Shown here: positions 16,796 to 25,310 of the stretch, one piece after another
Position numbering within the stretch: the stretch's first letter is position 1
Layout of the letters: each line of letters opens with the position of its first letter
From: Anaerolineales bacterium
GTDB lineage: Bacteria > Chloroflexota > Anaerolineae > Anaerolineales > Villigracilaceae
DNA length: 64,000 bases
NCBI GenBank assembly: GCA_020851785.1
Contig: JADZCC010000004.1
Coordinates: 53,161 to 117,160 of the forward strand
Direction: 5' to 3'
The notes under the pieces: model-generated
Database searches by the model: none
Seen by the model: only the letters and a program-made list of their open reading frames with translations
What the model was told of the DNA's origin: nothing
Program-made: the position numbers and the translations under genes

Positions 16796-16807
16796 TTACG
16801 ATTGACC

Positions 16808-16841
16808 AAAAGGACTTCGTCGCAAGACGAAGTCCTTTTTT
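16808..16841. terminator. Terminator after csp
   Basis: AAAAGGACTTCGTC (16808-16821) pairs perfectly with GACGAAGTCCTTTT (16826-16839) around a GCAA loop and is followed by TT. On the minus strand it also ends in TTTT, so it may also stop the converging gene ending at 16840. Confidence 0.85.
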
Positions 16842-17589
16842 ATTGGGTTGGGCTTGGGTTGGGAAGCCAGAGGCTGGCATCCACTTGTACGGCCAGCGCG
16901 CCAGCCGAGAGCGCGGCGTGGATCTGGCTTGCATGGAAGATGCCGTTGCCAGCGAGGATCGGAATCCCAAGTTTGGCGGCGGCGTAGGTTTTTTCCAGGG
17001 TTTGGGGGAAGAGGGCCGGCCCGTATAACCGGCCGGTAACGGATCGCTCGTTTTGGGGGAGCGCGCCGCGTGGGGGCGAGAAACTTAATGCTTGCGCGCC
17101 TTGTTCAATGAGTTGCGGCCCAAGCGTGAGAATTTTTTCGGCAGGTAGCGAGAAGATGAGCGGGATTTCGCCGCGACAGGCCGCAAGCGTTGCGAGGATG
17201 AAGTCGTCTGGCGGGTGGGGCGCAAAGCCAAGTTCTGCGGCCATGACATTTTCCACGCGTTCCAGGGCCTGAACCATGCGCCGCGTTTCTTCGGGAGTTT
17301 CGGCCATGAGGTGTACGATGATCGGCAGTTCGGACTTTTGCCAGCGCGTTTCGTATTTTGGAATGGCAGAGAACAGGCCGGGGTTGGGCAGGCCGGTGTG
17401 CATTAAAAATCCGCCGGGGAATTGGAGCAGGCCGGGGCAACTGGCTGGCAGGCGCGGGCGCGGGGAGAGCGGGTTGGTCACAAAGGCGCCGAACGACTCT
17501 AGCGCGATTCCATTCTTAGGATCGGGCGTAAAGCCCAAAGCGCCGGAGGCGTTCATCACAGGTTTGCTAAAATATAAGTCGCGTTTCAT
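16840..17589 (-). CDS. Divergent dihydroorotate dehydrogenase-like TIM-barrel protein
   Basis: 249 residues, shorter than PyrD (about 300). The N-terminus KPVMNASGALGFTPDP matches the DHOD beta-1 signature and the end GNGIFHASQIHAALSAGALAVQVDASLW matches the FMN-phosphate loop. The middle is divergent: the VNxSCPN segment holding catalytic residues is replaced by MAAELGFAPHPPDD. It may be an FMN-binding protein of another function or a decaying paralogue. The ATG is only 11 bp from the divergent CoA-transferase start and has no clear ribosome binding site. The stop overlaps the csp terminator. Confidence 0.65.
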   Translation of the reverse strand: MKRDLYFSKPVMNASGALGFTPDPKNGIALESFGAFVTNPLSPRPRLPASCPGLLQFPGGFLMHTGLPNPGLFSAIPKYETRWQKSELPIIVHLMAETPEETRRMVQALERVENVMAAELGFAPHPPDDFILATLAACRGEIPLIFSLPAEKILTLGPQLIEQGAQALSFSPPRGALPQNERSVTGRLYGPALFPQTLEKTYAAAKLGIPILAGNGIFHASQIHAALSAGALAVQVDASLWLPNPSPTQ

Positions 17590-17600
17590 AAAGGAGAGCT

Positions 17601-18737
17601 ATGCAAGCCTTGCAAAATATTCGAGTGTTGGATTTAAGCCGCGTGCTGGCCGGGCCTTATTGTACGATGGTTCTCGGCGACCTGGGCGCTGAGGTGATTA
17701 AAGTGGAGCCGCCGGAAGGCGATGAAACCCGCGCCTGGGGGCCGCCGTTTGCGGAGGGCGAGAGCGCGTATTATTTATGCGTCAACCGCAACAAGCGTGG
17801 AATGGTCGTGGATTTGAAAACCGAAGCGGGCAAACAAATTTTACGCGAGTTGGCCACGCAGAGCGACGTGCTGGTGGAAAATTTTCGACCGGGGACGTTG
17901 CAGAAATATGGGTTGGATTATGAAACCTTGCAGGCCGTAAACCCGCGCTTGATCTATTGTTCAATTACGGGCTTCGGTCAAACCGGCTCGCTGAGCAATC
18001 AGCCCGGTTACGATTTTATGATTCAGGCTGTGGCAGGGTTGATGAGCATTACCGGCGCGCCAGAGGGCGAGCCGATGAAAACGGGCGTAGCGGTAGTGGA
18101 TTTGTTTGCGGGGCAAAATGCGGTAATTGCCATTTTGGCGGCGTTACAGGCGCGGACCATTACAGGAAAAGGTCAGCGGGTGGATATTGCGTTGTTTGAC
18201 TCAACGGTGGGTTGGCTGGCCAATGTGGCCAGCAATTATTTAATTTCTGGCGAGTTACCCAAACGCTACGGTAACGCCCATGCGAACATTGTCCCGTATC
18301 AAAGTTTTCAGGCGAGCGACGGCTGGCTGGCTTTGGCGGTGGGGAACGATCGTCAGTTTGAGCGCCTGTGCGGAATCCTTGAAGCGCCCAAGTTGCGGGA
18401 TGAACGCTTTGCGACCAACGCGCTCCGCGTGCAAAATCGGGGGGAATTGATTTCGTTGTTGCAGGCGCTGTTTATAAAGCAACCTGTGGAAACGTGGTTG
18501 CAGAAACTGGAGGCGGCGGAAATTCCCTGCGGGGCGATTAATAATTTTGAGCAGGTCTTTGCCATGCAAAATATTGCCGAGCGCGAAATGCAGATTGAGA
18601 TGAATCACCCGACGATTGGAAAATTGCCGCTGGTGGGTTCGGCGTTGAAGTTGAGCGCCACGCCGGTGGCGTATCGCCGCCCGCCGCCGCTGATGGGCGA
18701 ACATACTGAGGAGATTTTGCGCGAGTTGAAAAGCTGA
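17601..18737 (+). CDS. CaiB/BaiF-type (family III) CoA-transferase
   Basis: 378 residues. Transfers CoA between organic acids. Hallmarks: IRVLDLSRVLAGPYCTMVLGDLGAEVIKVEPP at the N-terminus, NKRGMVVDLKTEAG, GYDFMIQAVAGLMSITG, and the catalytic aspartate in AVVDLFAGQNAVIA (about residue 167). C-terminal RRPPPLMGEHTEEIL is typical. AAGGAGAG lies 4 nt before the ATG. Its probable extended -10 (TGC-TAAAAT, about 17566-17574) lies inside the start of the divergent DHOD-like gene. Substrates cannot be assigned; there is no acyl-CoA dehydrogenase nearby. Confidence 0.92.
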   Translation: MQALQNIRVLDLSRVLAGPYCTMVLGDLGAEVIKVEPPEGDETRAWGPPFAEGESAYYLCVNRNKRGMVVDLKTEAGKQILRELATQSDVLVENFRPGTLQKYGLDYETLQAVNPRLIYCSITGFGQTGSLSNQPGYDFMIQAVAGLMSITGAPEGEPMKTGVAVVDLFAGQNAVIAILAALQARTITGKGQRVDIALFDSTVGWLANVASNYLISGELPKRYGNAHANIVPYQSFQASDGWLALAVGNDRQFERLCGILEAPKLRDERFATNALRVQNRGELISLLQALFIKQPVETWLQKLEAAEIPCGAINNFEQVFAMQNIAEREMQIEMNHPTIGKLPLVGSALKLSATPVAYRRPPPLMGEHTEEILRELKS

Positions 18738-18739
18738 TT

Positions 18740-20038
18740 CTAGCGGTTGAGCGCTTCGAGCATTTCGGCATTGCTGGAGAATTTGAAATCTTCCAGCCCG
18801 CGCTTTTTGGCTTCTTCGGCTTCAATGCCTTCCAATTTTTTCAAATCGGCTTTGGTGATGATGGGCTTGCCCAACGCGCTGAGCGCGGCGCGGATTGTCG
18901 CCACATCCGCGCTTTGGGCTGGTCTGGTTTCGAGATATTTTAGAACGGCCTTCGCGGCGTTAATCCCGTCTTTGCGGGCCACGCCGACCAACCCTTCGCT
19001 GGCCTTGCGCGACCAGCCGCCGACAAATACGCCTTCGAGTGGGGTTTCGTAGGAAACGCCTTCTTCAGGAAATTTGGGGTTGGGGTTTTTGATGAATTCG
19101 TTGCGTTCGGTGGGCAGGCCGAAAGATTCGTCCACTTTGTCGCCAATCGCAAAGATCACGGTCTCCACATCCAGCAGACGTTTTTGTCCTGTGCCGCGCG
19201 CTTTCACTTCGCCGTCTTTGAGCGTCAGCGCGTTATCCTCCACTTCGAGTTGAGTCAATTTTCCGTTTTCGCCAAACATGGCGGTGGGAGAGGCGAGGAA
19301 GTCGAAGTGAAAATGGGTCGGCTTGGTTTTTGGGTCGGCTTTGGGGAGGGCTTCCAAAACTTTTTGGCGGCCCAGTTCGGGGTCCTGTGGGAGCGCTTGT
19401 AAAACGGGCAGGACGCGGGCCATCTCCGCTTCAAAGCCGTTTAAATCCAAATACGAGATTAAATGCTTCATCTCTTCTTTGGTAAAGTTCACTTCGTTGG
19501 GCCCGCGCCGCACAATGGCGGTGATTTCATCCACGTGTTGATAGTGGATTAAGAAACGGGCGATATCCACCATCACATTGCCCGCGCCGATGATCGCGCA
19601 CTTTTTTCCAAAACGAAATTTTTTCTGGCTGAAGGGCGGCAGTTGGTTGTAGGAGAAAACCACATCTTTGGCGTGATAGACGCCTTCGAGGTCTTCCCCG
19701 GGCAAACCCAGCCATTTCGTGCCTTGCGCGCCGGTCGTGACTAGAATTGCGTCGAACCCGAATGCGCGCAGTTGCTCCAGCGTCAGGTCGCCGTGCGCGC
19801 CGATCAGCAGGTTGCCGTAATACTCCAGGTTGGGTTGCTCCAACGCCTGACGAAATTGCTTGCGCAAACCAGACTTCATCGTATATTTATCGAGGTAGAT
19901 GCCATATTCCGCCAGCCCGCCCGCTTTAATATCGCGATTGAAAAGCAGTACGCGAACCCCATGCGTGGCCAGTTCGCGCGCCGCAAACAGCCCGGAAGGC
20001 CCGGCGCCGATGACTGCTACCAGGAACTGATTCGACAT
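18740..20038 (-). CDS. FAD-dependent ferredoxin-NADP+ reductase-like oxidoreductase
   Basis: 432 residues. Two Rossmann folds: FAD site VAVIGAGPSGLFAARELA (about 7-24) and NAD(P) site CAIIGAGNVMVDIARFL (about 150-166). RRGPNEVNFTKEEMKHL and GVFVGGWSRKASEGLVGVARKDG match the adrenodoxin-reductase/FprA and GltB-small-subunit-like group. It should pass electrons between NADPH and ferredoxin. A C-terminal extension of about 60 residues (ADLKKLEGIEAEEAKKRGLEDFKFSS) is typical of this subgroup. Convergent with the CoA-transferase, with 2 bp between stops. It could also be annotated as a glutamate synthase small-subunit homologue, but no gltB is adjacent. Confidence 0.87.
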   Translation of the reverse strand: MSNQFLVAVIGAGPSGLFAARELATHGVRVLLFNRDIKAGGLAEYGIYLDKYTMKSGLRKQFRQALEQPNLEYYGNLLIGAHGDLTLEQLRAFGFDAILVTTGAQGTKWLGLPGEDLEGVYHAKDVVFSYNQLPPFSQKKFRFGKKCAIIGAGNVMVDIARFLIHYQHVDEITAIVRRGPNEVNFTKEEMKHLISYLDLNGFEAEMARVLPVLQALPQDPELGRQKVLEALPKADPKTKPTHFHFDFLASPTAMFGENGKLTQLEVEDNALTLKDGEVKARGTGQKRLLDVETVIFAIGDKVDESFGLPTERNEFIKNPNPKFPEEGVSYETPLEGVFVGGWSRKASEGLVGVARKDGINAAKAVLKYLETRPAQSADVATIRAALSALGKPIITKADLKKLEGIEAEEAKKRGLEDFKFSSNAEMLEALNR

Positions 20039-20169
20039 CTATTGCCTCCAGCGGATAACTTCATTAGAATCAAGCCCACAGTCCGAAGATTATAGCCAAA
20101 AAGAAAAGCGGCGGCAAGCGCCCCATATAAATATGTTAAGATAAGGCTTCGTTCAACGAAGGAGATTTT

Positions 20170-21000
20170 ATGGCAGACGAACCGAAACATGATCCGGCGA
20201 AGAAAATGCGAAGTTTGCTAAACGGCGGAAAGGCTTCGCCGGTGGGCAAACTCCCTAAAAAGAACACGGCGCTAACGAATGCCCTGCCCAAGCAAAGAGC
20301 CGACGAGCCTGAAACGCCCGAACCGTCCCAGCCAGTTGAGACCCCTAAAAAGCCCAAGCCTGCTGGAAAGAAATTTTCCCTCCCGCCTTTGCCTAAAAAT
20401 ATCGGCACGGCTTTCAAGAAACTGCAATTGAATTTCTGGCCGCCGTTTTGGACGATTGCCAGCGTGGTTTCCTTGACGGTGAACGTGGTTTTGTTAATCG
20501 TTATGCTGGCGGTACTTTCCGGCTTGAAGAAGAGCGGCATGCAACTTTCGAGCGTCCTAAACCTCGGCTCCGGTTTTCTCGGTGGGTTGTACACCAACTT
20601 TGAGAAGATGGATCGCGCGAGCATCACCACCGACGTGAAGGTGGACACCACCATCCCCGTGAAGTTTGACCTGCAATTAAACCAGCAAACCAACGTGGTC
20701 TTGAGTCAGGATGTGACGATTACCAACGCCCGCGTCACGGTGAATACCGGCGGCTTGAACATCTCCAACGCGCTGACGACCATTGTTTTGCCGCAAGGCA
20801 CCAGTTTGCCGGTCTTGCTCAGCTTGTCCGTGCCGGTGGATACGACGGTGCCGGTGACGTTAAACGTGCCGGTGAACATTCCCCTCAGCCAAACGCAATT
20901 GCACGAGCCGTTCAGCGGACTGCAAGACGTGGTTCGCCCGTTTTATTGTATGCTGTCGCCTGAGGCGGTTAATTTAGATGGACAGCCGGTTTGTCCGTAA
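20170..21000 (+). CDS. Single-span membrane protein of unknown function
   Basis: 276 residues. About 90 charged, Pro-rich cytoplasmic residues come first, then one transmembrane helix (VVSLTVNVVLLIVMLAVLSGL, about 97-118), then an extracytoplasmic part with repeated beta-strand-like units: DVKVDTTIPVKFDLQL, NVVLSQDVTITNARVTV, SVPVDTTVPVTLNVPVNIPL. The pattern of alternating T/V/P suggests a beta-rich stalk or repeat domain. I do not recognise the family. GAAGGAG lies 6 nt before the ATG. It precedes the M16 peptidase pair by 48 bp and may be co-transcribed. Confidence 0.75.
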   Translation: MADEPKHDPAKKMRSLLNGGKASPVGKLPKKNTALTNALPKQRADEPETPEPSQPVETPKKPKPAGKKFSLPPLPKNIGTAFKKLQLNFWPPFWTIASVVSLTVNVVLLIVMLAVLSGLKKSGMQLSSVLNLGSGFLGGLYTNFEKMDRASITTDVKVDTTIPVKFDLQLNQQTNVVLSQDVTITNARVTVNTGGLNISNALTTIVLPQGTSLPVLLSLSVPVDTTVPVTLNVPVNIPLSQTQLHEPFSGLQDVVRPFYCMLSPEAVNLDGQPVCP

Positions 21001-21048
21001 GCCGATTAACTTTATGGGTGTGAATTCATCATCAGGATTTGGAGGCTT

Positions 21049-22332
21049 ATGTCGAACACAATTACGCAAGTCACGTTGAAAAATGGCTTAAAGGTTATGC
21101 TTAAAGAAATTCATACCGCGCCGATTATTTCTTCGTGGGTTTGGTATCGTGTTGGCTCAAAAGACGAAATTGCCGGAAAGACGGGCATTTCGCATTGGGT
21201 GGAACACATGCAATTTAAAGGCACGAAGAAATTCCCCAACGGCATTTTAGATAAAGCAATTTCGCGCGAAGGCGGCTCGTGGAACGCCTTTACCTACCTG
21301 GATTGGACGACCTACTTTGAAACCATGCCCGCCGCAAAAATTGACCTGGCCCTGCGCCTCGAAGCGGATCGCATGAAAAATAGCTTGTTCAAAGAAGAAG
21401 AAGTCGCCTCAGAACGCACGGTCATCATCTCCGAAAGGGAAGGGCAGGAGAACGAGCCGCTTTTCCATTTGGGCGAAGCCATGCAACAAACCGCCTTCCG
21501 CGTGCATCCCTATCACCATGAGGTGATTGGCGACATGGCCGATTTACAGACCATGACGCGCGACGATCTCTATCGGCACTATCGAACCTATTACGTCCCC
21601 AACAATGCCGTCATGGCCCTCGCCGGAGATTTTGAAACCAAAGCCATGCTCAAACGCATCAAGGAGTTGTTTGAAAAGATTCCGGCCGGTAAACCCATTC
21701 AAAGGCTTAAGCGGCCCGAACCGGAGCAAAAAGGGGAAGTCAAGCTGGAAGTGGAAGGCCCCGGCGAAACCACCTACCTGCAAGTCTCTTATCGCTTTCC
21801 CCATGCCAGCCATCCCGATTTTTTCGCCCTCTCCGTTTTAGACAGCCTGTTGGCGGGCGCCAGCAACATCAATATGTTTGGCGGCGGGATTTCGCATAAA
21901 ACATCGCGGCTGTATCGCGCTTTGGTAGATCGAGAATTTGCTGTCAGCGCTTCTGGCGGCGCGGCTGTAACGATTGACCCGTTCGTTTACTCTTTCAACC
22001 TCACGGTTCACCCAAAACGCAAACCCGCAGAAACGCTGGCCGCGTTAGATGAACAAATCCAACTCATTCAAACCAAACTCGTCTCGCGGGAAGAAATTAC
22101 CCGTGCCATCAAACAAGCCCGCGCCATCTTTGCCTACGGGAGCGAAAACATTACCAATCAGGCCTTTTGGCTGGGCTTTGCTGAAATGTTTGCCACGTAT
22201 GAATGGTTTACAACATATCTAAATAAACTGGCGCGCATTACCCCGCAGGACGTTCAGCGCGTGGCCCGCCAATATTTTCAACCCAAATATCGCGTGGTGG
22301 GAACGTATCTTCCGAAAGGCGGGAAACCCTAA
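21049..22332 (+). CDS. M16 family zinc metallopeptidase, active subunit
   Basis: 427 residues. The inverted zinc motif HxxEH is intact as H49-W-V-E52-H53 in GISHWVEHMQFKGT, with the distal glutamate expected in SERTVIISEREGQENE. R/Y segment near the C-terminus (GGGISHKTSRLYRALV) matches the family. Predicted processing or degradation of peptides, like the PqqL/mitochondrial-processing-peptidase-like bacterial pairs. It overlaps the second M16 gene by 1 bp, so the two probably form a heterodimer. GGAGG is 5 nt upstream of the ATG. Confidence 0.92.
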   Translation: MSNTITQVTLKNGLKVMLKEIHTAPIISSWVWYRVGSKDEIAGKTGISHWVEHMQFKGTKKFPNGILDKAISREGGSWNAFTYLDWTTYFETMPAAKIDLALRLEADRMKNSLFKEEEVASERTVIISEREGQENEPLFHLGEAMQQTAFRVHPYHHEVIGDMADLQTMTRDDLYRHYRTYYVPNNAVMALAGDFETKAMLKRIKELFEKIPAGKPIQRLKRPEPEQKGEVKLEVEGPGETTYLQVSYRFPHASHPDFFALSVLDSLLAGASNINMFGGGISHKTSRLYRALVDREFAVSASGGAAVTIDPFVYSFNLTVHPKRKPAETLAALDEQIQLIQTKLVSREEITRAIKQARAIFAYGSENITNQAFWLGFAEMFATYEWFTTYLNKLARITPQDVQRVARQYFQPKYRVVGTYLPKGGKP

Positions 22333-23618
22333 TGGCAAAACAAACTGGCAAGCCGCTCCAAAGTTCCCTGCCCGGCCCCGAGGATATTTTTCAAGCTACC
22401 CTCTCCAACGGCATTACGCTCTTGGCGCGTTCCAATTTCAACAGTCCCTCTGTGAGCATGAGCGGATATTTGCGCGCCGGATCCATTTTTGAAAGCGATG
22501 AAAAGCTTGGTCTGGCGGATTTCGTCTCGTCCGCGCTGATGCGGGGTACCCAAACCCGCACATTCGATTCCATCTACAACGAGTTGGAGTCGGTCGGCGC
22601 GAGCTTGGGCTTCGACTCCAGCGTGCATACGGCCAGCTTTGGCGGCCGCGCCTTGGCCGAGGATTTGCCGCTCCTGCTCCAACTTTTATCCGAGTCGCTG
22701 ACTACGCCCACCTTTCCTAAAAAAGAAATTGAGAAACTGCGCGCCCAATTGCTCACTGGCTTAAACATTCGCGCACAAGACACCGCCGACATGGCGGCTT
22801 TGAATTTTGATAAATTGCTCTATGGCAATCATCCCTACAGTCGCCCCAGCGACGGATACCTGGAGACGATTCAATCCATCACCCAGGCGGACCTGCAAAA
22901 ATTCCATCGCCGCCACTTTGGGCCGCGGGGCATGGTGATTGCCATTGTGGGCGCGATTGCGCCCACAAAAGCGTTGGAAGTGGCTGAGCGCTTTTTGGGG
23001 AGCTGGCAGGTTCCGGGTCAGGTTGTTGCGCCGGAACTTCCGCCGCTTAAGCCGCTTCGCAAGACCCTCATGCGCCATCAACGCATTGCCGGTAAATCCC
23101 AATCCGATTTGATTGTGGGCGTATTTGGCCCGCGTCGAAAAGACCCTGAATTTTTTGCAACTTCGCTGGCCAATTCCATCCTGGGACAATTTGGAATGAT
23201 GGGACGAATTGGCGAATCCGTCCGTGAAAGATCGGGGCTGGCGTATTATGCCTACTCCAGTTTGAGCGCGGGCGCGCACTCCGGCTCGTGGGAGGTGTTT
23301 GCCGGCGTGAACCCGAAGAACGTGAAGCGCGCGCAGGATTTAATTATTAAAGAACTGAAACGCCTGATTAAAGATGGCGTTACGCGCGCAGAACTGGCGG
23401 ATAGTCAGGCCAATTATGTGGGCCGCCTGCCGCTTTCGTTTGAATCCAATGGCGGCGTGGCCGGGTCTTTAATTAATATCCACAGATACAACCTCGGGTT
23501 GGATTTTTATCAACGCTACGCGGGCATCGTTAATCGGGTCACACGCGCCGAAGTAATGGAAGCCGCCCGAAAATATCTCAACCCGGAAGCGCTGGCCATT
23601 TCGACGGCAGGCCCGTGA
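22332..23618 (+). CDS. M16 family peptidase homologue, inactive subunit
   Basis: 428 residues. Aligns with M16 peptidases across its length (ILARSNFNSPSVSMSGYLRAGS, GHPYSRPSDGYLETIQSIT, VRERSGLAYYAYSSLSAG with the conserved R/Y pair), but the zinc motif is replaced by LADFVSSALMRGT, so no HxxEH. This is the usual arrangement of a non-catalytic partner that completes the substrate chamber with the active subunit encoded just before. Translational coupling by TAATG. The stop also overlaps the acpS start. Confidence 0.9.
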   Translation: MAKQTGKPLQSSLPGPEDIFQATLSNGITLLARSNFNSPSVSMSGYLRAGSIFESDEKLGLADFVSSALMRGTQTRTFDSIYNELESVGASLGFDSSVHTASFGGRALAEDLPLLLQLLSESLTTPTFPKKEIEKLRAQLLTGLNIRAQDTADMAALNFDKLLYGNHPYSRPSDGYLETIQSITQADLQKFHRRHFGPRGMVIAIVGAIAPTKALEVAERFLGSWQVPGQVVAPELPPLKPLRKTLMRHQRIAGKSQSDLIVGVFGPRRKDPEFFATSLANSILGQFGMMGRIGESVRERSGLAYYAYSSLSAGAHSGSWEVFAGVNPKNVKRAQDLIIKELKRLIKDGVTRAELADSQANYVGRLPLSFESNGGVAGSLINIHRYNLGLDFYQRYAGIVNRVTRAEVMEAARKYLNPEALAISTAGP

Positions 23619-23986
23619 TGAACCTCGCTTCGGGAGTGGATTTGATTGAAATTCAGCGTGTGCGCGAAGCCATTGAAAGACATGGCGAAAAATTTATCGC
23701 CAGAATTTTTACCGAAGCGGAACAGCGGGAATGCAAAGGCCGCGTCGCTTCCTTGGCCGCGCGCTTTGCGGCCAAGGAAGCGGCGGCAAAAGCGCTGGGC
23801 ACGGGCATCGGCGCGGTGGGCTGGCTGGAAATTGAAGTGCGCGGCGACGATAACCACGCGCCGCATTTGTATTTATCCGGCATGGCGCAGGCGAAGGCTA
23901 AAGAAAAAGGACTGGCGAACTGGTCGGTGAGCTTGAGTCATACCGAGAATCAGGCGCTGGCTTTGGTGGTGGCGACGGGGGAGTAG
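23618..23986 (+). CDS. acpS: Holo-[acyl-carrier-protein] synthase
   Basis: 122 residues, normal for AcpS. It transfers 4'-phosphopantetheine from CoA to ACP. The Mg-binding aspartate is in GVDLIEIQRV (residue about 8) and the second motif is ARFAAKEAAAKALGTGI (about 49-65) with the metal-binding glutamate. SLSHTENQALALVV is the conserved C-terminal part. Start ATG at 23618 overlaps the preceding stop (TGATG); a GTG one codon upstream is possible. Third gene of the M16 operon. It converges on the SOS-type operon. Confidence 0.94.
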   Translation: MNLASGVDLIEIQRVREAIERHGEKFIARIFTEAEQRECKGRVASLAARFAAKEAAAKALGTGIGAVGWLEIEVRGDDNHAPHLYLSGMAQAKAKEKGLANWSVSLSHTENQALALVVATGE

Positions 23987-23990
23987 GCAA

Positions 23991-24023
23991 TAAAAAACCT
24001 CCTGTTTGAGAAGGAACAGGAGG
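23991..24023 (-). terminator. Terminator of the SOS-type operon
   Basis: CCTCCTGTT (23998-24006) pairs with AACAGGAGG (24015-24023). On the minus strand the hairpin is followed by TTTTTTATTG, so it terminates the leftward operon. A second long inverted pair just upstream (about 24029-24043 with 24085-24101, AATAAAAT/ATTTTATT core) overlaps the last codons of the small gene. Confidence 0.75.
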
Positions 24024-24085
24024 GCGCATGGATCAAAATAAAATTGGCGAAGGTTGAACGGGAGTTTGCGGCGTTCAATCAGATT

Positions 24086-24322
24086 TTATTTTTGATCCTC
24101 AATGCCAATCCAGAAATGGCCGGAGAGAATGGAACGATAGGCGCGGATGATGAGTCTGCCGAGTTCAACCTGACTTTGACCCTGCTCTAACATGCTGGGG
24201 TGAACCAGACAAAGATCGGGCGTTCGTCCAAATTTCTTTTTGTAGTAATCCAGCGCTTTTTGAATCTTCACGCTCAACATGGTGTGCGCGTCGTTATCAA
24301 ACCAGAGTATTCCAACGTGCAT
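24086..24322 (-). CDS. Small protein of unknown function in an SOS-type operon
   Basis: 78 residues. MHVGILWFDNDAHTMLSVKIQKALDYY starts with a hydrophobic strand and an amphipathic helix; the middle KKKFGRTPDLCLVHPSML and end LGRLIIRAYRSILSGHFWIGIED are mixed alpha/beta. I do not recognise a family. It lies 14 bp downstream of the P-loop ATPase gene on the same strand and shares its promoter, so it should respond to the same LexA-type operator. Possibly a partner or regulator of the ATPase. Coding character is good but function is unknown. Confidence 0.7.
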   Translation of the reverse strand: MHVGILWFDNDAHTMLSVKIQKALDYYKKKFGRTPDLCLVHPSMLEQGQSQVELGRLIIRAYRSILSGHFWIGIEDQK

Positions 24323-24336
24323 GGCGTTTTCCTTTC

Positions 24337-25110
24337 TTATTCAATCAACGGAACCCAAAACTTGAGCAGTTGATTTTCTTCGCGCAGGGAAAATTGTGAA
24401 CCGGCGATGAGGTCATTAACTTTGAGGACCTGTGAGCCGGTGAGCAGGGCGGCAGATTCGGCGTTGAGGATTTGCCCGAAGAGCCGCGTGCGGAAGAAGG
24501 CGAGCCATTCTTGCAGGGCTTCGGCCTGATTGGCGTTGAGTGTAATTAAAGGCCAAACGTTGCGGCTGGCTCCGCGCAGGAGAAGCCAGCGCAGGTTTTG
24601 TTCGGCCAGCCCGCCAAGTTGAATGGCCGTATCCAAACCATCCAACAGTAAGATGACCGAGCTTTGTTTGCTCTTGTTGTTACGCGCCCACTCGACCAAA
24701 GATTCGAGGATGGCGGAAGTTCCCTCATTTTCGAGCGCGTAAACTCCAACGGAATTTTTGCCGCCCTCGAAAGCTTTCCATTCATCCGTATGGTTGGTGA
24801 TAATGCAATATTGGGCTGAGGTGGGAGAATGGAGGAGGTCTATTCCGCGCGCAATCATTTTGAGGAGGGCAGTTTTGCCGCTGGCCGAATCGCCGGTGAT
24901 GAGGATTGGTCCCGGAGTTGGATCTTGCAGGTTGAGCAGGACGGGCAGTCCGTCTTCTGCCAGCCCGAGGTATAAAGCGGATTGCGGCAGGGCGTCTGCG
25001 TCGGCGAGGAGCGAGGCCAGAGAGGGCAGGGCTGTTTTGGGCGGAGTCTGCGGCGTGCGCTTTTCCTCCAAAACCTCTGCCAGAGCTTCCAGTGAAAGGT
25101 TGTTTTCCAT
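24337..25110 (-). CDS. P-loop ATPase, FtsK/HerA-like, first gene of an SOS-type operon
   Basis: 257 residues. Walker A is GDSASGKT (73-80) in PGPILITGDSASGKTALLKMIA; Walker B is VILLLDGLD (152-160). The C-terminal RTRLFGQIL...LLTGSQVLKV...AGSQFSLREENQLLKFWVPLIE resembles the end of FtsK/SpoIIIE-like domains. The N-terminal 65 residues are unassigned. It is short for a translocase and has no membrane segment. The promoter is TTGACA-N17-TATTAT with a perfect GAACN4GTTC operator over the start site, so I infer induction by DNA damage. Role unknown; a RecA-like accessory protein is an alternative reading. Confidence 0.8.
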   Translation of the reverse strand: MENNLSLEALAEVLEEKRTPQTPPKTALPSLASLLADADALPQSALYLGLAEDGLPVLLNLQDPTPGPILITGDSASGKTALLKMIARGIDLLHSPTSAQYCIITNHTDEWKAFEGGKNSVGVYALENEGTSAILESLVEWARNNKSKQSSVILLLDGLDTAIQLGGLAEQNLRWLLLRGASRNVWPLITLNANQAEALQEWLAFFRTRLFGQILNAESAALLTGSQVLKVNDLIAGSQFSLREENQLLKFWVPLIE

Positions 25111-25113
25111 ATC

Positions 25114-25127
25114 AGAACACCTGTTCT
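25114..25127 (-). promoter_or_regulatory. LexA-type SOS operator
   Basis: AGAACACCTGTTCT on the plus strand is a near-perfect palindrome containing GAAC-N4-GTTC (25115-25126), the binding site used by LexA of Gram-positive bacteria and reported for the Chloroflexota genus Dehalococcoides. It sits between the -10 box and the start codon, over the expected transcription start, which is a classic repressor position. Confidence 0.75.
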
Positions 25128-25128
25128 A

Positions 25129-25157
25129 ATAATACATGAGTTAGGTTTGAATGTCAA
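25129..25157 (-). promoter_or_regulatory. Consensus sigma-70 promoter of the SOS-type operon
   Basis: On the minus strand TTGACA (25157-25152) and TATTAT (25134-25129) are separated by exactly 17 bp. The predicted start near 25122 lies inside the LexA-type palindrome, 12 nt before the ATG at 25110. Confidence 0.8.
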
Positions 25158-25310
25158 GAGGCGACTTCTGTTTAAACGTATCAAGTTCGTTGTCGGAACA
25201 TGGATTTGATGAATTAAAATTCATGTAGAGCAGATTACAATTATATATGTGGTAATTGACTGGATAAAAAGCTCCTATAATTTAGAAAAAGTAAAAATAA
25301 GGATGATGCT

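Noticed and set aside
24029..24101. Long inverted pairing at the end of the SOS-type operon as a second MITE
   Set aside because: No terminal duplication and one arm is inside the coding end of the small gene; it is more simply part of the 3' end structure.
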